DNA of 64,000 nucleotides from Anaerolineales bacterium HSG25 (GCA_030377865.1 JAUCGA010000007.1:1-64000); one strand, 5' to 3'. Positions 51,361 to 62,277 are shown, counted from the stretch's first letter. Notes: a model not told the origin generated them from the sequence alone. A program made the numbers and translations.

Positions 51361-53439
51361 TTAATATCGAGTTCCGGTTACAATTTTCTCTTTTACTGAT
51401 TTTGGTACTTGGCTATAATGCTCAAATTCCATTGTAAATGTAGCTCTTCCCTGCGTCATCGAACGAATATCTGTAGCATAACCAAACATTTCAGACAAAG
51501 GAACAAAAGCAACTATTGAGGTAACACCACCTACACGTGGTTCCATGCCTTCAATACTTCCACGTCGCGAGGACAACTCTCCCATAACATCTCCAGTAAA
51601 AGAATCTGGGGTAGTGACCTCAACCCGCATAATTGGCTCTAACAATACAGGCCCAGCTTTTTGAACTGCCGCCTTAAATCCCATAGACCCAGCTATTTTA
51701 AAGGCCATTTCAGACGAATCAACATCATGATAAGAGCCATCATAAAGCGTAGCTTTTATATCAACCATGGGGTATCCAGCCACAACTCCAGTAGACATTG
51801 CTTCTTTTACACCCCGCTCAACAGCCGGTATATACTCTCTAGGTATTGCTCCGCCGACTATTTTATTTTCAAATTCAAATCCCTTACCTTTTTCTAAAGG
51901 CTCAACCTCTAAATGAACATCACCAAATTGGCCACGCCCACCTGATTGACGAACAAAGCGACCTTGAGCCTTAGCCAAACGAGTAATTGTCTCACGATAA
52001 GCAACTTGAGGTTTGCCAACATTTGCCTCAATTTTAAATTCACGTCGCAAACGGTCAACAAGAACCTCTAAATGCAACTCACCCATGCCAGATATCTGCG
52101 TTTGTGCTGTGTTTTCGTCAGTTCTAACCTGAAATGTGGGATCTTCTTCAGATAATTTTTGAAGAGCTATACCAAGTTTATCTTCATCAGCTTTCGTTTT
52201 TGGTTCAATGGCTAAACTAATAACTGGATCAGGGAAAGATATCGTTTCCATCACAACAGGATATTTAGATTCTGCGATGGTTTCACCTGTAAATGTATTC
52301 TTCAATCCAACAACGGCCGCTATATCACCCGCAGAAATTTCATTTATCTCTTCTCGATTATTAGCATGCATTTGAACCAATCGCCCGATTCGCTCCTTCT
52401 TCCTCTTACTCGTATTCTGTACAGTCGTACCTTTTTTAATCGATCCAGAATAAACCCGCATGTATGCCAAACGACCAACAAATGGATCAGTAACAATCTT
52501 AAAAACAAGAGCCACGAATGGATCATTCTCGTCAGAACGAACTGTAACATCCTCTTCTGTATCCGTGTTGTAACCGGTTTTTGGAGGAATATCTTTAGGA
52601 GAAGGCAGGTAAGCAACAACTGCGTCTAATAAACGCTGAACACCTTTATTCTTAAGAGCTGATCCGCACAAAACAGGGACAATTTTACCTGAAAGAGTCG
52701 CAACCCTCAGAGCCTGTTGCAATTCATCAAAGGTTATATCCTCACCTTCCAAATACTTTTCAGCTAAATCATCGTCTACCTCTGCGACTTTTTCCAAAAG
52801 ATTGTCACGCAACAACTCAGCTTCATCATTCAAGTCATCAGGAATAGGTCTTGTCTCTCGATTTTTACCTAGATCATCTAAATAATATACTGCTTCCATC
52901 TTTAGCAAATCAACAACACCTGCAAATTCCGAACCCGCTCCAATGGGTATCTGGACAGGCACGGGGTTGGCCTGCAAACGATCAACTATCATATTCACTG
53001 TTCTAGAAAAATCAGCCCCAGTACGATCCATCTTATTAACAAAACAAATCCTAGGCACACCGAAACGATCAGCTTGTCGCCATACCGTTTCTGATTGAGG
53101 TTCAACACCCGCAACGCCGTCAAACACGACAACACCACCATCCAATACTCTTAATGAGCGCTGAACTTCAGCCGTAAAATCAATATGGCCAGGTGTATCA
53201 ATAATGTTAATTTGATGGTTGCCCCACTCACATGTGGTAGCGGCAGAAGTTATAGTGATACCACGCTCTTGCTCCTGCTCCATCCAATCCATAGTAGCGG
53301 CACCATCATGCACTTCACCAATACGATGAATTTTTTGTGTATAAAACAAAACACGTTCAGTGACAGTCGTTTTGCCAGCATCAATATGAGCAATGATACC
53401 TGTATTTCTTGTACGTTCTAAAGGATATTCACGTGCCAT
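51361..53439 (-). CDS. fusA: Elongation factor G
   Basis: GTPase that drives translocation. G1 is [10 protein letters not shown]3 DTPGHIDF and G4 [18 protein letters not shown] is switch I. Domain IV has [19 protein letters not shown] and the C terminus ends [20 protein letters not shown] with the usual tail. About 692 residues from the ATG at 53439; the frame extends five codons further to a TTG that lacks family support. A terminator lies between it and rpsG, so it may have its own promoter. Confidence 0.97.
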   Translation of the reverse strand: MAREYPLERTRNTGIIAHIDAGKTTVTERVLFYTQKIHRIGEVHDGAATMDWMEQEQERGITITSAATTCEWGNHQINIIDTPGHIDFTAEVQRSLRVLDGGVVVFDGVAGVEPQSETVWRQADRFGVPRICFVNKMDRTGADFSRTVNMIVDRLQANPVPVQIPIGAGSEFAGVVDLLKMEAVYYLDDLGKNRETRPIPDDLNDEAELLRDNLLEKVAEVDDDLAEKYLEGEDITFDELQQALRVATLSGKIVPVLCGSALKNKGVQRLLDAVVAYLPSPKDIPPKTGYNTDTEEDVTVRSDENDPFVALVFKIVTDPFVGRLAYMRVYSGSIKKGTTVQNTSKRKKERIGRLVQMHANNREEINEISAGDIAAVVGLKNTFTGETIAESKYPVVMETISFPDPVISLAIEPKTKADEDKLGIALQKLSEEDPTFQVRTDENTAQTQISGMGELHLEVLVDRLRREFKIEANVGKPQVAYRETITRLAKAQGRFVRQSGGRGQFGDVHLEVEPLEKGKGFEFENKIVGGAIPREYIPAVERGVKEAMSTGVVAGYPMVDIKATLYDGSYHDVDSSEMAFKIAGSMGFKAAVQKAGPVLLEPIMRVEVTTPDSFTGDVMGELSSRRGSIEGMEPRVGGVTSIVAFVPLSEMFGYATDIRSMTQGRATFTMEFEHYSQVPKSVKEKIVTGTRY

Positions 53440-53523
53440 TTCATCAACTCTCAACGGTTATCATAATGTTACGCGCTATACACACGCTCCATATCACGAT
53501 AAACCAAAATTATCATTTTGCAT

Positions 53524-53560
53524 TAAAAAAGGCTCTTAACAAGAACTTCTAAAGAGCCTT
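53524..53560 (-). terminator. Terminator between rpsG and fusA
   Basis: On the minus strand AAGGCTCTT pairs with AAGAGCCTT and is followed by TTTTTT. It splits the str operon after rpsG. Confidence 0.85.
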
Positions 53561-53613
53561 GGTCTTCCATAAAAATAAAAATATACGCGCAAACGCTTAA
53601 CAAAAAGAAACGC

Positions 53614-54084
53614 CTACCATCGGTAATGAGCAAAAGCGCGATTAGCCTCTGCCATACGATGCGTATCCTCTTTCTTCTTAACTGTCGCACCCTGACTATT
53701 AGCCGCGTCCATAAATTCAGTGGCTAACTTTTCAACCATTGATTTTCCTGAACGAGCACGGGCACTAGCAACCAGCCAGCGTATAGCCAAACTTTGCCGA
53801 CGATCTGCTCGAACCTCTAATGGAACTTGATAGGTTGCCCCACCCACACGCCGAGGTCTAACTTCAACCAATGGTGTAGCATTTTTAACAGCACGTTCAA
53901 AAATCTCAATTCCCGGCTTCCCCGATCGATCACCTATCAAATCTAAGGATTTATAGAGCACCGAGGCGGCAGTTGTCTTTTTACCATCTCTCATCAATCT
54001 ATTAATGAAGCCCGATATCAGCTTACTATTATATTTATAATCTGGCTTTACAATACGTTTTTCAGCTCGGTTTCTTCTAGCCAT
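53614..54084 (-). CDS. rpsG: 30S ribosomal protein S7
   Basis: Head-assembly initiator and, in E. coli, repressor of the str operon. [40 protein letters not shown] and the C-terminal [11 protein letters not shown] match. The ATG at 54084 is preceded by GAGGTG and gives the standard 156 residues; the longer frame from 54099 would include that ribosome site. Confidence 0.98.
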   Translation of the reverse strand: MARRNRAEKRIVKPDYKYNSKLISGFINRLMRDGKKTTAASVLYKSLDLIGDRSGKPGIEIFERAVKNATPLVEVRPRRVGGATYQVPLEVRADRRQSLAIRWLVASARARSGKSMVEKLATEFMDAANSQGATVKKKEDTHRMAEANRAFAHYRW

Positions 54085-54143
54085 TACACAACACCTCAAA
54101 CAAACATATTTAGGTTAATCTACTCAACCAAGAAGTCTCAAAT

Positions 54144-54557
54144 TTATTTAGGCTTCTTGGTTCCATACTTAGAACGACCACGACGCTTCTTATCAACACC
54201 TGTCGAATCTAAAGCACCACGAACGATATGATAACGAACACCGGGCAAATCCTTAACTCGGCCACCTCGAACTAACACAACCGAGTGTTCCTGAAGACTA
54301 TGTCCTTCACCCGGAATATAGGCCGTAACCTCAAGACCGTTAGTAAGTCGAACCCGAGCCACTTTCCGCAAAGCAGAGTTAGGCTTCTTAGGTGTCATAG
54401 TACGGACTTGAGTACATACACCTCGCTTTTGAGGAGAACCATCGCTAGATTGGCGTCGCCCCTTTAGGGCGTTATATGTAAACCGGAGAGCAGGAGCCTT
54501 ATTTTTTCCTTTTTTCACCTTACGGCTTTTACGGATTAATTGATTAACTGTTGGCAA
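54144..54557 (-). CDS. rpsL: 30S ribosomal protein S12
   Basis: Decoding-centre protein, target of streptomycin-resistance mutations. [17 protein letters not shown] and [20 protein letters not shown] are intact with wild-type-looking lysines. The initiator appears to be TTG at 54557: GGAGGTG (54562-54568) sits four bases before it and the protein then begins [12 protein letters not shown], as in the family. The ATG frame from 54581 would translate this ribosome site as WRC and add eight unrelated residues. 137 residues. Confidence 0.96.
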   Translation of the reverse strand: MPTVNQLIRKSRKVKKGKNKAPALRFTYNALKGRRQSSDGSPQKRGVCTQVRTMTPKKPNSALRKVARVRLTNGLEVTAYIPGEGHSLQEHSVVLVRGGRVKDLPGVRYHIVRGALDSTGVDKKRRGRSKYGTKKPK

Positions 54558-54616
54558 AAAACACCTCCAAACACTTTTCAAAACTTTTTGTTTTATTATT
54601 TACTCAAACAATATAA

Positions 54617-54650
54617 GAGACCACCGAAAAACACCACTCGGTGGCCTCTC
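54617..54650 (-). terminator. Hairpin in the rpsL leader
   Basis: GAGA-CACCGA and TCGGTG-CTCTC arms form a stem about 60-90 bases before the rpsL start and after the promoter. With no T-tract it may be a leader structure rather than a terminator. Confidence 0.5.
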
Positions 54651-54713
54651 TTTCACTGATTATTATTACAATCGATTTTTAACAAACTTTAGTAAAGTTA
54701 CTTGCGAGCAAGC

Positions 54714-54742
54714 ATAATAACACAACTCTACATTGTTGTCAA
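54714..54742 (-). promoter_or_regulatory. Promoter of the rpsL-rpsG operon
   Basis: TTGACA (54742-54737) and TATTAT (54719-54714) with a 17-bp spacer on the minus strand. A strong sigma-70-type promoter as expected for ribosomal genes. Confidence 0.85.
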
Positions 54743-54800
54743 ATCGAATATTTTAAAAATGTTTACATAACCTATTATCAAGAGCTACGCTAAAACACGT

Positions 54801-55439
54801 CTAATGGATTTGTCTTATGACCGCGACAACACGCCCTTGAATTTCAACCTTATTGGACGAAACATAAATTGGTTGCATAGTCTTATTTTCGGGTTGTAAT
54901 CGAATTTGATTACCTTCATGAAAAAATCGCTTTAGAGTTGTTTCCTCTTGATCTACAAGCCAAGCCGCAACCATGTCTCCATTCTCCGCAGTATTTACAT
55001 GACGCATTACGACAACATCACCGTCATTAATTAATGCATCAATCATAGACTGCCCTTTTACCCGTAGAGCATAGAGATTTTTATATTCTGGCACTAAATC
55101 ACGCGTTAGCTGAATAACATCAGTATCACGATCATAAGAGCCTTCTGGTACAGGTATTGGATTACCCGCCGCAATACGTCCTAACAAAGGAATAGATATA
55201 AAATTAGCAACGTCAATCGCTTCAGTCTCTTCTTGAACGAGTCGAATACCTCGTGATATTGTTCGATCTCGATATATGTGACCTAAACGTTGCAATACAT
55301 CTAAGTTATAGTTTACAACAGATGTAGATGTAATATTAGCGGCACGTCCAATTTCCCGAATTGTAGGCGGATAGCCGTTTTCTATAATAAATTCCCGCAA
55401 AAAACCTAAGATGTTTTGTTGTCTCTCAGATAACGCCAT
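54801..55439 (-). CDS. lexA: LexA repressor
   Basis: Master repressor of the SOS response, self-cleaving when RecA filaments form. The winged helix DNA-binding domain has GYPPTIREIGRAANITSTSV; the cleavage bond is Ala91-Gly92 in LGRIAAGNP; the catalytic dyad is Ser131 (KGQSMID) and Lys170 (TTLKRFF). The ATG at 55439 follows AAGGAGGT. The longer frame to 55511 would run through the promoter and SOS box, so it is rejected. 212 residues. The gene regulates its own promoter through the box at 55506-55517. Confidence 0.96.
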   Translation of the reverse strand: MALSERQQNILGFLREFIIENGYPPTIREIGRAANITSTSVVNYNLDVLQRLGHIYRDRTISRGIRLVQEETEAIDVANFISIPLLGRIAAGNPIPVPEGSYDRDTDVIQLTRDLVPEYKNLYALRVKGQSMIDALINDGDVVVMRHVNTAENGDMVAAWLVDQEETTLKRFFHEGNQIRLQPENKTMQPIYVSSNKVEIQGRVVAVIRQIH

Positions 55440-55496
55440 AACAACAACCTCCTTAATTAATAGAGCATTTGTTCCGACCATTTGTACTAGTAACCC

Positions 55497-55525
55497 ATTA
55501 TACTTGAACACACGTTCTATGTCAA
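55497..55525 (-). promoter_or_regulatory. lexA promoter with SOS box in the spacer
   Basis: On the minus strand TTGACA (55525-55520) and TATAAT (55502-55497) are 17 bp apart. The spacer contains GAACGTGTGTTC (55506-55517), a perfect GAAC-N4-GTTC LexA operator. Bound LexA would block RNA polymerase directly. Confidence 0.92.
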
Positions 55526-55532
55526 TTAAGTA

Positions 55533-55564
55533 AAAATAAAAAAGACTCGACCAATCGAGTCTTT
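55533..55564 (-). terminator. Terminator upstream of the lexA promoter
   Basis: AAAGACTCGA pairs with TCGAGTCTTT and the minus strand continues TTTTTATTTTTAC. It ends the nuo transcript about 100 bases after the nuoN stop. Confidence 0.9.
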
Positions 55565-55661
55565 CAGGTTATTCAACACAATAAGGTACCTAAACAAAGT
55601 ATTGTAGAAGGCTTAATTCCTATAAGATATGCCCCATAATTTAAGATCACACACCTATCTA

Positions 55662-57140
55662 TCAACCAAAAACAGCTAATGACATTAGATTAATTAACGG
55701 AGTAGGCCAAAGTCCAAATAATAAAGTAAACATTGCTGTAACGGTAACAGCTATAGCGATAGGAGCAGGTAAAGCGATAGGCGTTGTTTCAACATCTGCC
55801 TGCTCAGTATGCATATACATTTGAACGACAACTGATAAGTAATAGAAGGCTGATATAGCACTATTGATCATCCCGATAGCGGCTAACCATCCCAAATTAG
55901 CATCAACAGCCGCCCAGAATATATACCATTTACCCCAAAAGCCAATAAAAGGTGGAATACCTGTCAGTGAAAACATGAACAGTAGCATTACAAAAGCTAC
56001 AAAAGGTTGTCTTGTCGATAGTGTCGTATAATCAGAAAGCTTTGTGCCAATTTTTCCCTGCTTCTCTAATAAAGCAACAACCGCGAATGCTCCAATATTC
56101 ATAAAAGCATACGACATCAAATAAAAGAGCAAACCACTAACAGCTTGAACACGATAAAGTTCATTACTAGCTGGCAAGGCCGCAACACCAACAAGTAAAT
56201 ATCCGGCATGGGCAATACTTGAATAAGCCAACATTCGCTTAACATCTTTTTGAGCCAAAGCGGCAATATTTCCACTCGTCATGGTGATAACAGCTAATAG
56301 GCTGATTGCAATTTGCCATTGAACAGTAAAAACACCACCAAAAGATATTGCTAATATCCGCACTAACGCGGCAAATCCAGCGGCCTTAGCACCGACAGCC
56401 ATAAAAGCAGTCGCTGAGGTCGGCGCTCCATGATAAACATCAGGTGTCCACCAATGAAACGGCACTGCGGCAACTTTAAAAGCAAAACCAATAATCAACA
56501 AGGCCAACCCGACTAAGGCGATTGGGTTACTTTGATAAATTTCATTAGTGCTAAACCAACCACCAATTTCATGGATATTAGTAGATCCTGTTGCTCCATA
56601 GATAAAAGCTACACCATATAAGAAGAAAGCTGAGGCAAATGCACCCAATAGAAAATATTTTAATCCGGCTTCACCTGAGCTAATCGAACGACGATTGAAA
56701 CCCGCTAAAACGTATAGGGCAATAGACATTATCTCAAGTCCAAGAAATGTCACAATTAAATCTGTGGAGGCGGCCATCAACATCATGCCAGAGGTTGAAA
56801 GTAATATTAGAATGTAATACTCACCCTGTTGCATACCCCTGTTTTCAAGATATGTAAGTGCTATCAGAGAAGAAAGCAAAGCCGTTACAATAAATATAAT
56901 ATAAAATACCACCGCATACCCATCACTTACCACCATGTTTTGAAATGTAGGTGCTTTTGTTTGATTAAGTAGTGGTACGCAAGGCATCAACGCACCAAAT
57001 AACCCAAATACAGTGAGATACCCTAAAACGGTCTTATCCGACGAAAGCATATCCATAAACATAACAACTAGTGCTAATACAATTACTACTATTATTGGTG
57101 ATAAGGCGAAAAAATTCAAAACGGGAAATTCTATAGGCAT
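55662..57140 (-). CDS. nuoN: NADH-quinone oxidoreductase subunit N
   Basis: Antiporter-like proton-pumping membrane subunit of complex I, with about 14 helices. The proton-transfer Lys regions are ALAQKDVKRMLAYSSIAHAG and the GFAFKVAAVPFHWWTPDVYH segment. 492 residues. It is the last gene of the operon. Confidence 0.96.
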   Translation of the reverse strand: MPIEFPVLNFFALSPIIVVIVLALVVMFMDMLSSDKTVLGYLTVFGLFGALMPCVPLLNQTKAPTFQNMVVSDGYAVVFYIIFIVTALLSSLIALTYLENRGMQQGEYYILILLSTSGMMLMAASTDLIVTFLGLEIMSIALYVLAGFNRRSISSGEAGLKYFLLGAFASAFFLYGVAFIYGATGSTNIHEIGGWFSTNEIYQSNPIALVGLALLIIGFAFKVAAVPFHWWTPDVYHGAPTSATAFMAVGAKAAGFAALVRILAISFGGVFTVQWQIAISLLAVITMTSGNIAALAQKDVKRMLAYSSIAHAGYLLVGVAALPASNELYRVQAVSGLLFYLMSYAFMNIGAFAVVALLEKQGKIGTKLSDYTTLSTRQPFVAFVMLLFMFSLTGIPPFIGFWGKWYIFWAAVDANLGWLAAIGMINSAISAFYYLSVVVQMYMHTEQADVETTPIALPAPIAIAVTVTAMFTLLFGLWPTPLINLMSLAVFG

Positions 57141-57170
57141 TAGATTACCTTTATTTGGTAGGATGTAAAA

Positions 57171-58685
57171 TTACTTACTGACGATTAGCATAGCTGTATC
57201 AATCAAACTTGCTAAATTTTCAGTAGAGGGGTTTATGATCTCAAATAAAAAATTCGGGAAAAAGCCAATTACAAAACATGGAATGATGAATGCTAAAGAA
57301 ATACCTATTTCTCTAGGGGTCATGTCTGTTAAATCATTGTTGGCTGGATTCAATGGCCCAAACAAAATTTTACGAACGGCTGTTAAGATATACCAAGCGG
57401 CTAAAACGATCCCGAACGTAGCAAATAGTGCGGCAATTGGATTTCGACTGAATGTACCCATCAAAATAAGAAATTCACCCACAAAACCATTTAAGCCGGG
57501 TAACCCGACCGAAGAAAAAGCCGCCAAGATAAAGAAGGTACCAAAGACTGGAACTTTAACCCAAATACCCCCATACTGAGAAAAATCTCGGGTATGCCGA
57601 CGTTCATATAATACCCCAACTAAAAAGAAAAGCATCCCTGTACTAAGACCATGATTAACCATCTGGAGAACCGCGGCACTCATGGCTTGCTGGCTCATTG
57701 TACCATTTTGATCCATCACAAAAATACCTAACACAACAAATCCCATGTGAGCTACAGAGGAATATGCAACTAGTTTTTTAACGTCATCCTGTACAAGAGC
57801 AACTAAAGCACCATACAGAATTCCAATAACGGCTAACGTTACAAGTAATGGCGACCAGAATGCTACAGCCTTTGGAAAGAGAGGAATGGCAAAACGCATC
57901 ATGCTATAAGTACCGAGTTTAAGCAGAACTCCCGCCAAAATAATTGACCCCGCGGTTGGGGCTTGAACGTGAGCGGCTGGAAGCCACGTATGCAGAGGAA
58001 AAAGAGGCACTTTGACCGAGAAAGCCAAAATAAAAGCAAAGAAAAGTAGCTTTTGCATATCTTCCGATATAAGATGAGAATGAGCAACTAACGTAGGTAA
58101 GTCGGAGGTAGGATTAACCCCGTCTCCCCAAGTATAAACCACAAGAGCCGCAACCAGCATCAAAGCACTACCTGCCATAGTGTATATGATGAATTTGATA
58201 GAGGCATAAATCCTATCTTTACCCCCCCAACGACCAATTAATAACGCCATAGGGATAAGACTTGCTTCCCAGAATAGATAAAATAAGAAAAGGTCAAGTG
58301 AAATGAAGACCCCGATTACAGCAGTCTCAAGAAGTAACATTAGAGCCATGTACTCTTTGACCTGCTCGTCAATTGCCGACCAAGAACTGAGAACGGAGAT
58401 GGCTGATAGAAACGTTGTTAACAAAATCAAAAATAAACTAAGTCCATCAATGCCAATATGATAGTAAATATTTAGAGAAGGTATCCAAGCAACTTTTAAA
58501 GCAAAACGGTAACCTTCTGATACTGGCGTAGAATCATATAAAAAGTATAGAGGTAAGGAGATAGCAAAGTTCACAAGCGTGAAAGCAAAGGCAAACCAAT
58601 TAATCAACTGTTTATTTTCACGAGGCAAAAATATTAAGCTAACTGCTCCAATAATGGGTACTACTAATAAGAGTGTAAGAATCAT
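57171..58685 (-). CDS. nuoM: NADH-quinone oxidoreductase subunit M
   Basis: Antiporter-like subunit. YIGIDGLSLF-type start region (HIGIDGLSLFLILLTTFLSA), the Glu-containing FWEASLIPMALLIGRWGG, SVKVPLFPLHTWLPAAHVQA with the key Lys, and VQDDVKKLVAYSSVAHMGFV. 504 residues. It lies 30 bases upstream of nuoN. Confidence 0.97.
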   Translation of the reverse strand: MILTLLLVVPIIGAVSLIFLPRENKQLINWFAFAFTLVNFAISLPLYFLYDSTPVSEGYRFALKVAWIPSLNIYYHIGIDGLSLFLILLTTFLSAISVLSSWSAIDEQVKEYMALMLLLETAVIGVFISLDLFLFYLFWEASLIPMALLIGRWGGKDRIYASIKFIIYTMAGSALMLVAALVVYTWGDGVNPTSDLPTLVAHSHLISEDMQKLLFFAFILAFSVKVPLFPLHTWLPAAHVQAPTAGSIILAGVLLKLGTYSMMRFAIPLFPKAVAFWSPLLVTLAVIGILYGALVALVQDDVKKLVAYSSVAHMGFVVLGIFVMDQNGTMSQQAMSAAVLQMVNHGLSTGMLFFLVGVLYERRHTRDFSQYGGIWVKVPVFGTFFILAAFSSVGLPGLNGFVGEFLILMGTFSRNPIAALFATFGIVLAAWYILTAVRKILFGPLNPANNDLTDMTPREIGISLAFIIPCFVIGFFPNFLFEIINPSTENLASLIDTAMLIVSK

Positions 58686-58723
58686 CTTTTATGTAACCCT
58701 GTTTTCAAAAAAGTGATCTGTAA

Positions 58724-60778
58724 CTAGTAAATCCAATTAGGGAATTGTCCACCCAAAAAGAAATAACCAACTAGAAATAGAACACCTATAAATGTAGCTA
58801 ATGCATAACGACTAATAAAGCCATTTTGAAGTTGACTTAAATATTTACCCAACTCGGCAATTCCATACGCCGAGCCATCTACGATACCATCTATCAATGT
58901 TTGGTCAATACCACGAGACATCGTATTTGAAAGTGTTAAAGCAGGTTTTACAAAAACCGTATTATATAGTTCATCGATGTAATATTTATTGACCAACAAG
59001 GCAAAAATAGGGTGGGTAGAACGAGCTAGATTCTGAGGAATAGAGCGGTCTACAATATAAAAATAATAAGCTAATCCAATTGAAGCCACACCCAGAAAAC
59101 CTGAGATAAGGAACAAAGCCAGTTCTGTTATAAAAGGTAAATGATGAACCTCATGATGCCCAACCTGTTGAATAACCGGATGTAACCAGTTTTCCATCGC
59201 ATGGGGAATATCAATACCTACTCCATGTAGCAATGGGGCGGGCAAGCCAAGCAAGCCACCAAATATGGCTAAAACAGCCAATATCCATAATGGAGCAGTA
59301 ACTGCCAATCGGTTTTCATGAGCATGATCATACAACTCTTGGTCACGAGGTTCACCCTCAAAAGCCAAGAAAATAGCTCGGAACGTGTAAAATGCAGTCA
59401 TACCAGCCGTAACAATGCCTATCCCCCACAACATAGGGCTATATTCAAATGTTTTAGCTAGAATTTCGTCCTTAGAAAAGAATCCTGCGGTCAAGGGGAA
59501 ACCAGCTAAAGCTAATCCGCCCAGATAAAAAGTCATGGCGGTGTGGGGCATCTTTTTTCGTAAACCACCCATGCGCCGTATATCTATCACATCGCCTAAA
59601 GCATGCATAACGGAACCAGCCCCTAAAAAAAGACAGGCTTTGAAAAAGGCATGGGTTACAAGATGGAACATACCTGCTGTATAAGCTCCCACTCCGACAG
59701 CCATGAACATGTACCCCAACTGACTGACCGTGGAATAGGCGAGAACCCGTTTCAAATCAACCTGAACCAGAGCGATGGTTGCGGCAAAGAAGGCCGTTAA
59801 TGCGCCTACCATTGCCACAAGGAACGAAACATTTGGTGCTGAGGTATAGATGATATTGCTACGAACAATCATGTAAATACCTGCCGTGACCATAGTTGCG
59901 GCATGGATTAGGGCTGAAACGGGGGTTGGCCCAGCCATAGCATCCGGTAACCAAACATATAATGGAATTTGAGCACTTTTCCCCATTGCACCGATAAACA
60001 GCAACAAAGCAATCATAGAAATAACTGTGAACTCACCATGAAGTGCGCTTTCTCTGTACATTTCTGCGGAGGAGGCAATTCGAGAAAATAATTGGTCAAA
60101 TTGCAATGTGCCAAAGGTGGTCCAGATCAAGAAGACCCCTAGAGCAAACCCTACATCACCAATCCGGTTGACAACGAAAGCCTTCATACCCGATGCGGCA
60201 GGAGATAAGAGGGGAGCAACTTGGACAGCTTCGCCTCCTTCTATCTCAATGGCTGGTTGAGGGTCATCACCTCGGTCATGCCAAAAACCAATGAGTAGGT
60301 ATGAACAAGCCCCGACCAATTCCCAACCGATAAACATCATCAAATAGTTATCGCCTAAAACCAAAACCAACATAGAAGCGATAAACAGGTTTAAGAAGGT
60401 AAAAAACCGAGCAAAGTCACGGTCAGGGTGAGTTTCACCGTGATGATGATGAACCATATAATCCGTAGCATAGATATGAATCAGGAAACCTACCCCTGTA
60501 ATCACCAGCACCATAGTCATTGATAGTGGATCGACTAAAAAGCTAATAGGGATGTTAAGCTCACCAATCTCAGCCCAAGTCCATAAAGTAACTAGTTGAG
60601 CCTTTCCATGCCGAGCGTAAGTCTCAAAAGCACCACCTAGTCCAATCAAAAATGCCAAAAACACCATAGTAGGTGCGACTTTAGCAACAACTTGGTAGCC
60701 CACTCGACGACCGAATATTCCGTTAAATAATGCCCCCGCAAGAGGCAAGGCAATAACAAGCCAGATTAAATTTGTCAT
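58724..60778 (-). CDS. nuoL: NADH-quinone oxidoreductase subunit L
   Basis: The distal antiporter-like subunit with the long lateral helix. FIGWELVGACSYLLIGFWHD, GKSAQIPLYVWLPDAMAGPT and QVDLKRVLAYSTVSQLGYMF carry the proton-path Glu and Lys residues; the C-terminal 100 residues include the lateral helix and a last transmembrane segment. An additional His-rich stretch (HPVIQQVGHHEVHHLPF) is in the C-terminal part. The ATG at 60778 begins TNLIWLVIALPLAGA, the family N terminus; the frame up to 60817 is not needed. Confidence 0.97.
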   Translation of the reverse strand: MTNLIWLVIALPLAGALFNGIFGRRVGYQVVAKVAPTMVFLAFLIGLGGAFETYARHGKAQLVTLWTWAEIGELNIPISFLVDPLSMTMVLVITGVGFLIHIYATDYMVHHHHGETHPDRDFARFFTFLNLFIASMLVLVLGDNYLMMFIGWELVGACSYLLIGFWHDRGDDPQPAIEIEGGEAVQVAPLLSPAASGMKAFVVNRIGDVGFALGVFLIWTTFGTLQFDQLFSRIASSAEMYRESALHGEFTVISMIALLLFIGAMGKSAQIPLYVWLPDAMAGPTPVSALIHAATMVTAGIYMIVRSNIIYTSAPNVSFLVAMVGALTAFFAATIALVQVDLKRVLAYSTVSQLGYMFMAVGVGAYTAGMFHLVTHAFFKACLFLGAGSVMHALGDVIDIRRMGGLRKKMPHTAMTFYLGGLALAGFPLTAGFFSKDEILAKTFEYSPMLWGIGIVTAGMTAFYTFRAIFLAFEGEPRDQELYDHAHENRLAVTAPLWILAVLAIFGGLLGLPAPLLHGVGIDIPHAMENWLHPVIQQVGHHEVHHLPFITELALFLISGFLGVASIGLAYYFYIVDRSIPQNLARSTHPIFALLVNKYYIDELYNTVFVKPALTLSNTMSRGIDQTLIDGIVDGSAYGIAELGKYLSQLQNGFISRYALATFIGVLFLVGYFFLGGQFPNWIY

Positions 60779-60838
60779 ACGTTGTTTGTCAATCACACTT
60801 TGCCAGTTGCCAATCAACTGACGATTATGAGTGACTCT

Positions 60839-61150
60839 CTACCCTTTCAAGGAATTAAACTCATCAATGTTTACAGCTTCTTTGTGACGATTTAACTCAA
60901 CCAATAATGCTAGACCAACTGCGACCTCAACTGCGGCAACAACCATAACCATAAAAACAAATATCTGTCCGGTGGCCGAGTCTAAATAACTAGAAAAAGC
61001 AACAAAGGTCAAATTAACAGCGTTCATCATCATCTCAACACACATTAGAATGATAATTGCATTTCGCCGAATTAACACCCCACCAGCACCAATGGTAAAA
61101 AGTATCGCGCTCAGTAATAAATAGTATGATAGTGGAACTGCACCAATCAT
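60839..61150 (-). CDS. nuoK: NADH-quinone oxidoreductase subunit K
   Basis: A three-helix subunit; the essential Glu lies in [18 protein letters not shown] and a second in [14 protein letters not shown]. The ATG at 61150 follows AAGGAG and gives 103 residues, the usual length; the longer frame to 61228 overlaps nuoJ. Confidence 0.96.
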   Translation of the reverse strand: MIGAVPLSYYLLLSAILFTIGAGGVLIRRNAIIILMCVEMMMNAVNLTFVAFSSYLDSATGQIFVFMVMVVAAVEVAVGLALLVELNRHKEAVNIDEFNSLKG

Positions 61151-61169
61151 AACCTCTCCTTCATAAATG

Positions 61170-61718
61170 CTATGCTTCTTTTGTAGGAACATCCCCTGTT
61201 GCTGGTAATTGTTCATCGTTACGAGCAAGCCATATCACCCCAACAATGCCAACCAATAACAGAACACCAGCTAACTGAACAGACAGTAAATAATCGGTAA
61301 ATAATGTCACTCCAATCATCTCTGCTTGCCCATACTCTTGAATCAATTCAGGAGTAAAATCACCCTTTGCACCAGTTGTAGGATAATCAGTTACCGCAGT
61401 ACCGATGATAGTTAATAATATAAGCGCTAACACAATGATTACACCATTTGCCGGCGTAACCCAACTTGATATGTCTTCGCCCAACTGCTCACCTAACAAC
61501 ATCACCACAAATAAAATCAACACTACAATTGCACCGGCATATACTAATATCTGTACCATACCCAAAAATTGGGCATTGAGCATAAGATAAAAAACTGCTA
61601 TGGTCAAAAAATTAACCAGTAAAAATAACGCGCTATACACCACATTTTTGTTAAAAATTACGCCGAGAGCGGATACAACAGATAAAACGGCGACGATAAT
61701 GAATATAGTTAATTCCAT
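61170..61718 (-). CDS. nuoJ: NADH-quinone oxidoreductase subunit J
   Basis: Five-helix subunit with the conserved [20 protein letters not shown] segment forming the pi-bulge helix that couples quinone chemistry to pumping. The ATG at 61718 is preferred to a TTG at 61730. About 182 residues. It precedes nuoK on the same transcript. Confidence 0.95.
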   Translation of the reverse strand: MELTIFIIVAVLSVVSALGVIFNKNVVYSALFLLVNFLTIAVFYLMLNAQFLGMVQILVYAGAIVVLILFVVMLLGEQLGEDISSWVTPANGVIIVLALILLTIIGTAVTDYPTTGAKGDFTPELIQEYGQAEMIGVTLFTDYLLSVQLAGVLLLVGIVGVIWLARNDEQLPATGDVPTKEA

Positions 61719-61737
61719 AGAGTCTACCAACTTAAAT

Positions 61738-62253
61738 TTATTTACTACTCCAAGTATCTGCCTTCACAAATACCTCATCATCACGTACGACAAGATATTC
61801 GGGATTATTAGGTTCTAACAATTGTTCTTTACTGTAAACTGCATCCCAACGGTCATACTCAGCAAGAGTGAAGTCATGCTCAAGAACAACAGCTTCAGTA
61901 GGACATGCCTCAGCACAGTAACCACAGAAAATACACCTAAGCATGTTGATGTCATAAATTTTAGCATATCGTTCACCAGGAGAACGCCGGTCTTCATCGG
62001 TGTTCTCTGCCGCCTCAACATAAATACATTCTGTCGGACAGGCCGCGGCGCATAAAGCACAGCCGATGCATCGCTCTAGGCCATTTTCGTAACGTTTCAG
62101 AGCATGGCGACCTCGAAAACGAGGGTAAACCTGAGCTGGTTCATCAGGAAATTGGTTGGTTACAGGCCCACGAAGAAACTGTTTTAAGGTAATACCCATC
62201 GCTTTGGCGACTTCTAGCGGCGCAGTGATTGCTTCTTTTACTTCGTTCAGCAT
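61738..62253 (-). CDS. nuoI: NADH-quinone oxidoreductase subunit I
   Basis: Ferredoxin-like subunit carrying clusters N6a and N6b. Two CxxCxxCxxxCP motifs are seen: [16 protein letters not shown] and [16 protein letters not shown]. The N terminus has an amphipathic helix ([20 protein letters not shown]). 171 residues. It lies 25 bases from nuoH. Confidence 0.97.
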   Translation of the reverse strand: MLNEVKEAITAPLEVAKAMGITLKQFLRGPVTNQFPDEPAQVYPRFRGRHALKRYENGLERCIGCALCAAACPTECIYVEAAENTDEDRRSPGERYAKIYDINMLRCIFCGYCAEACPTEAVVLEHDFTLAEYDRWDAVYSKEQLLEPNNPEYLVVRDDEVFVKADTWSSK

Positions 62254-62277
62254 AAATTACTCCTCACAAATCCCATA

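Noticed and set aside
55440-55511. Longer LexA start at 55511
   Set aside because: The extension covers the -10 box, half of the SOS box and the ribosome site, and has no LexA homology.
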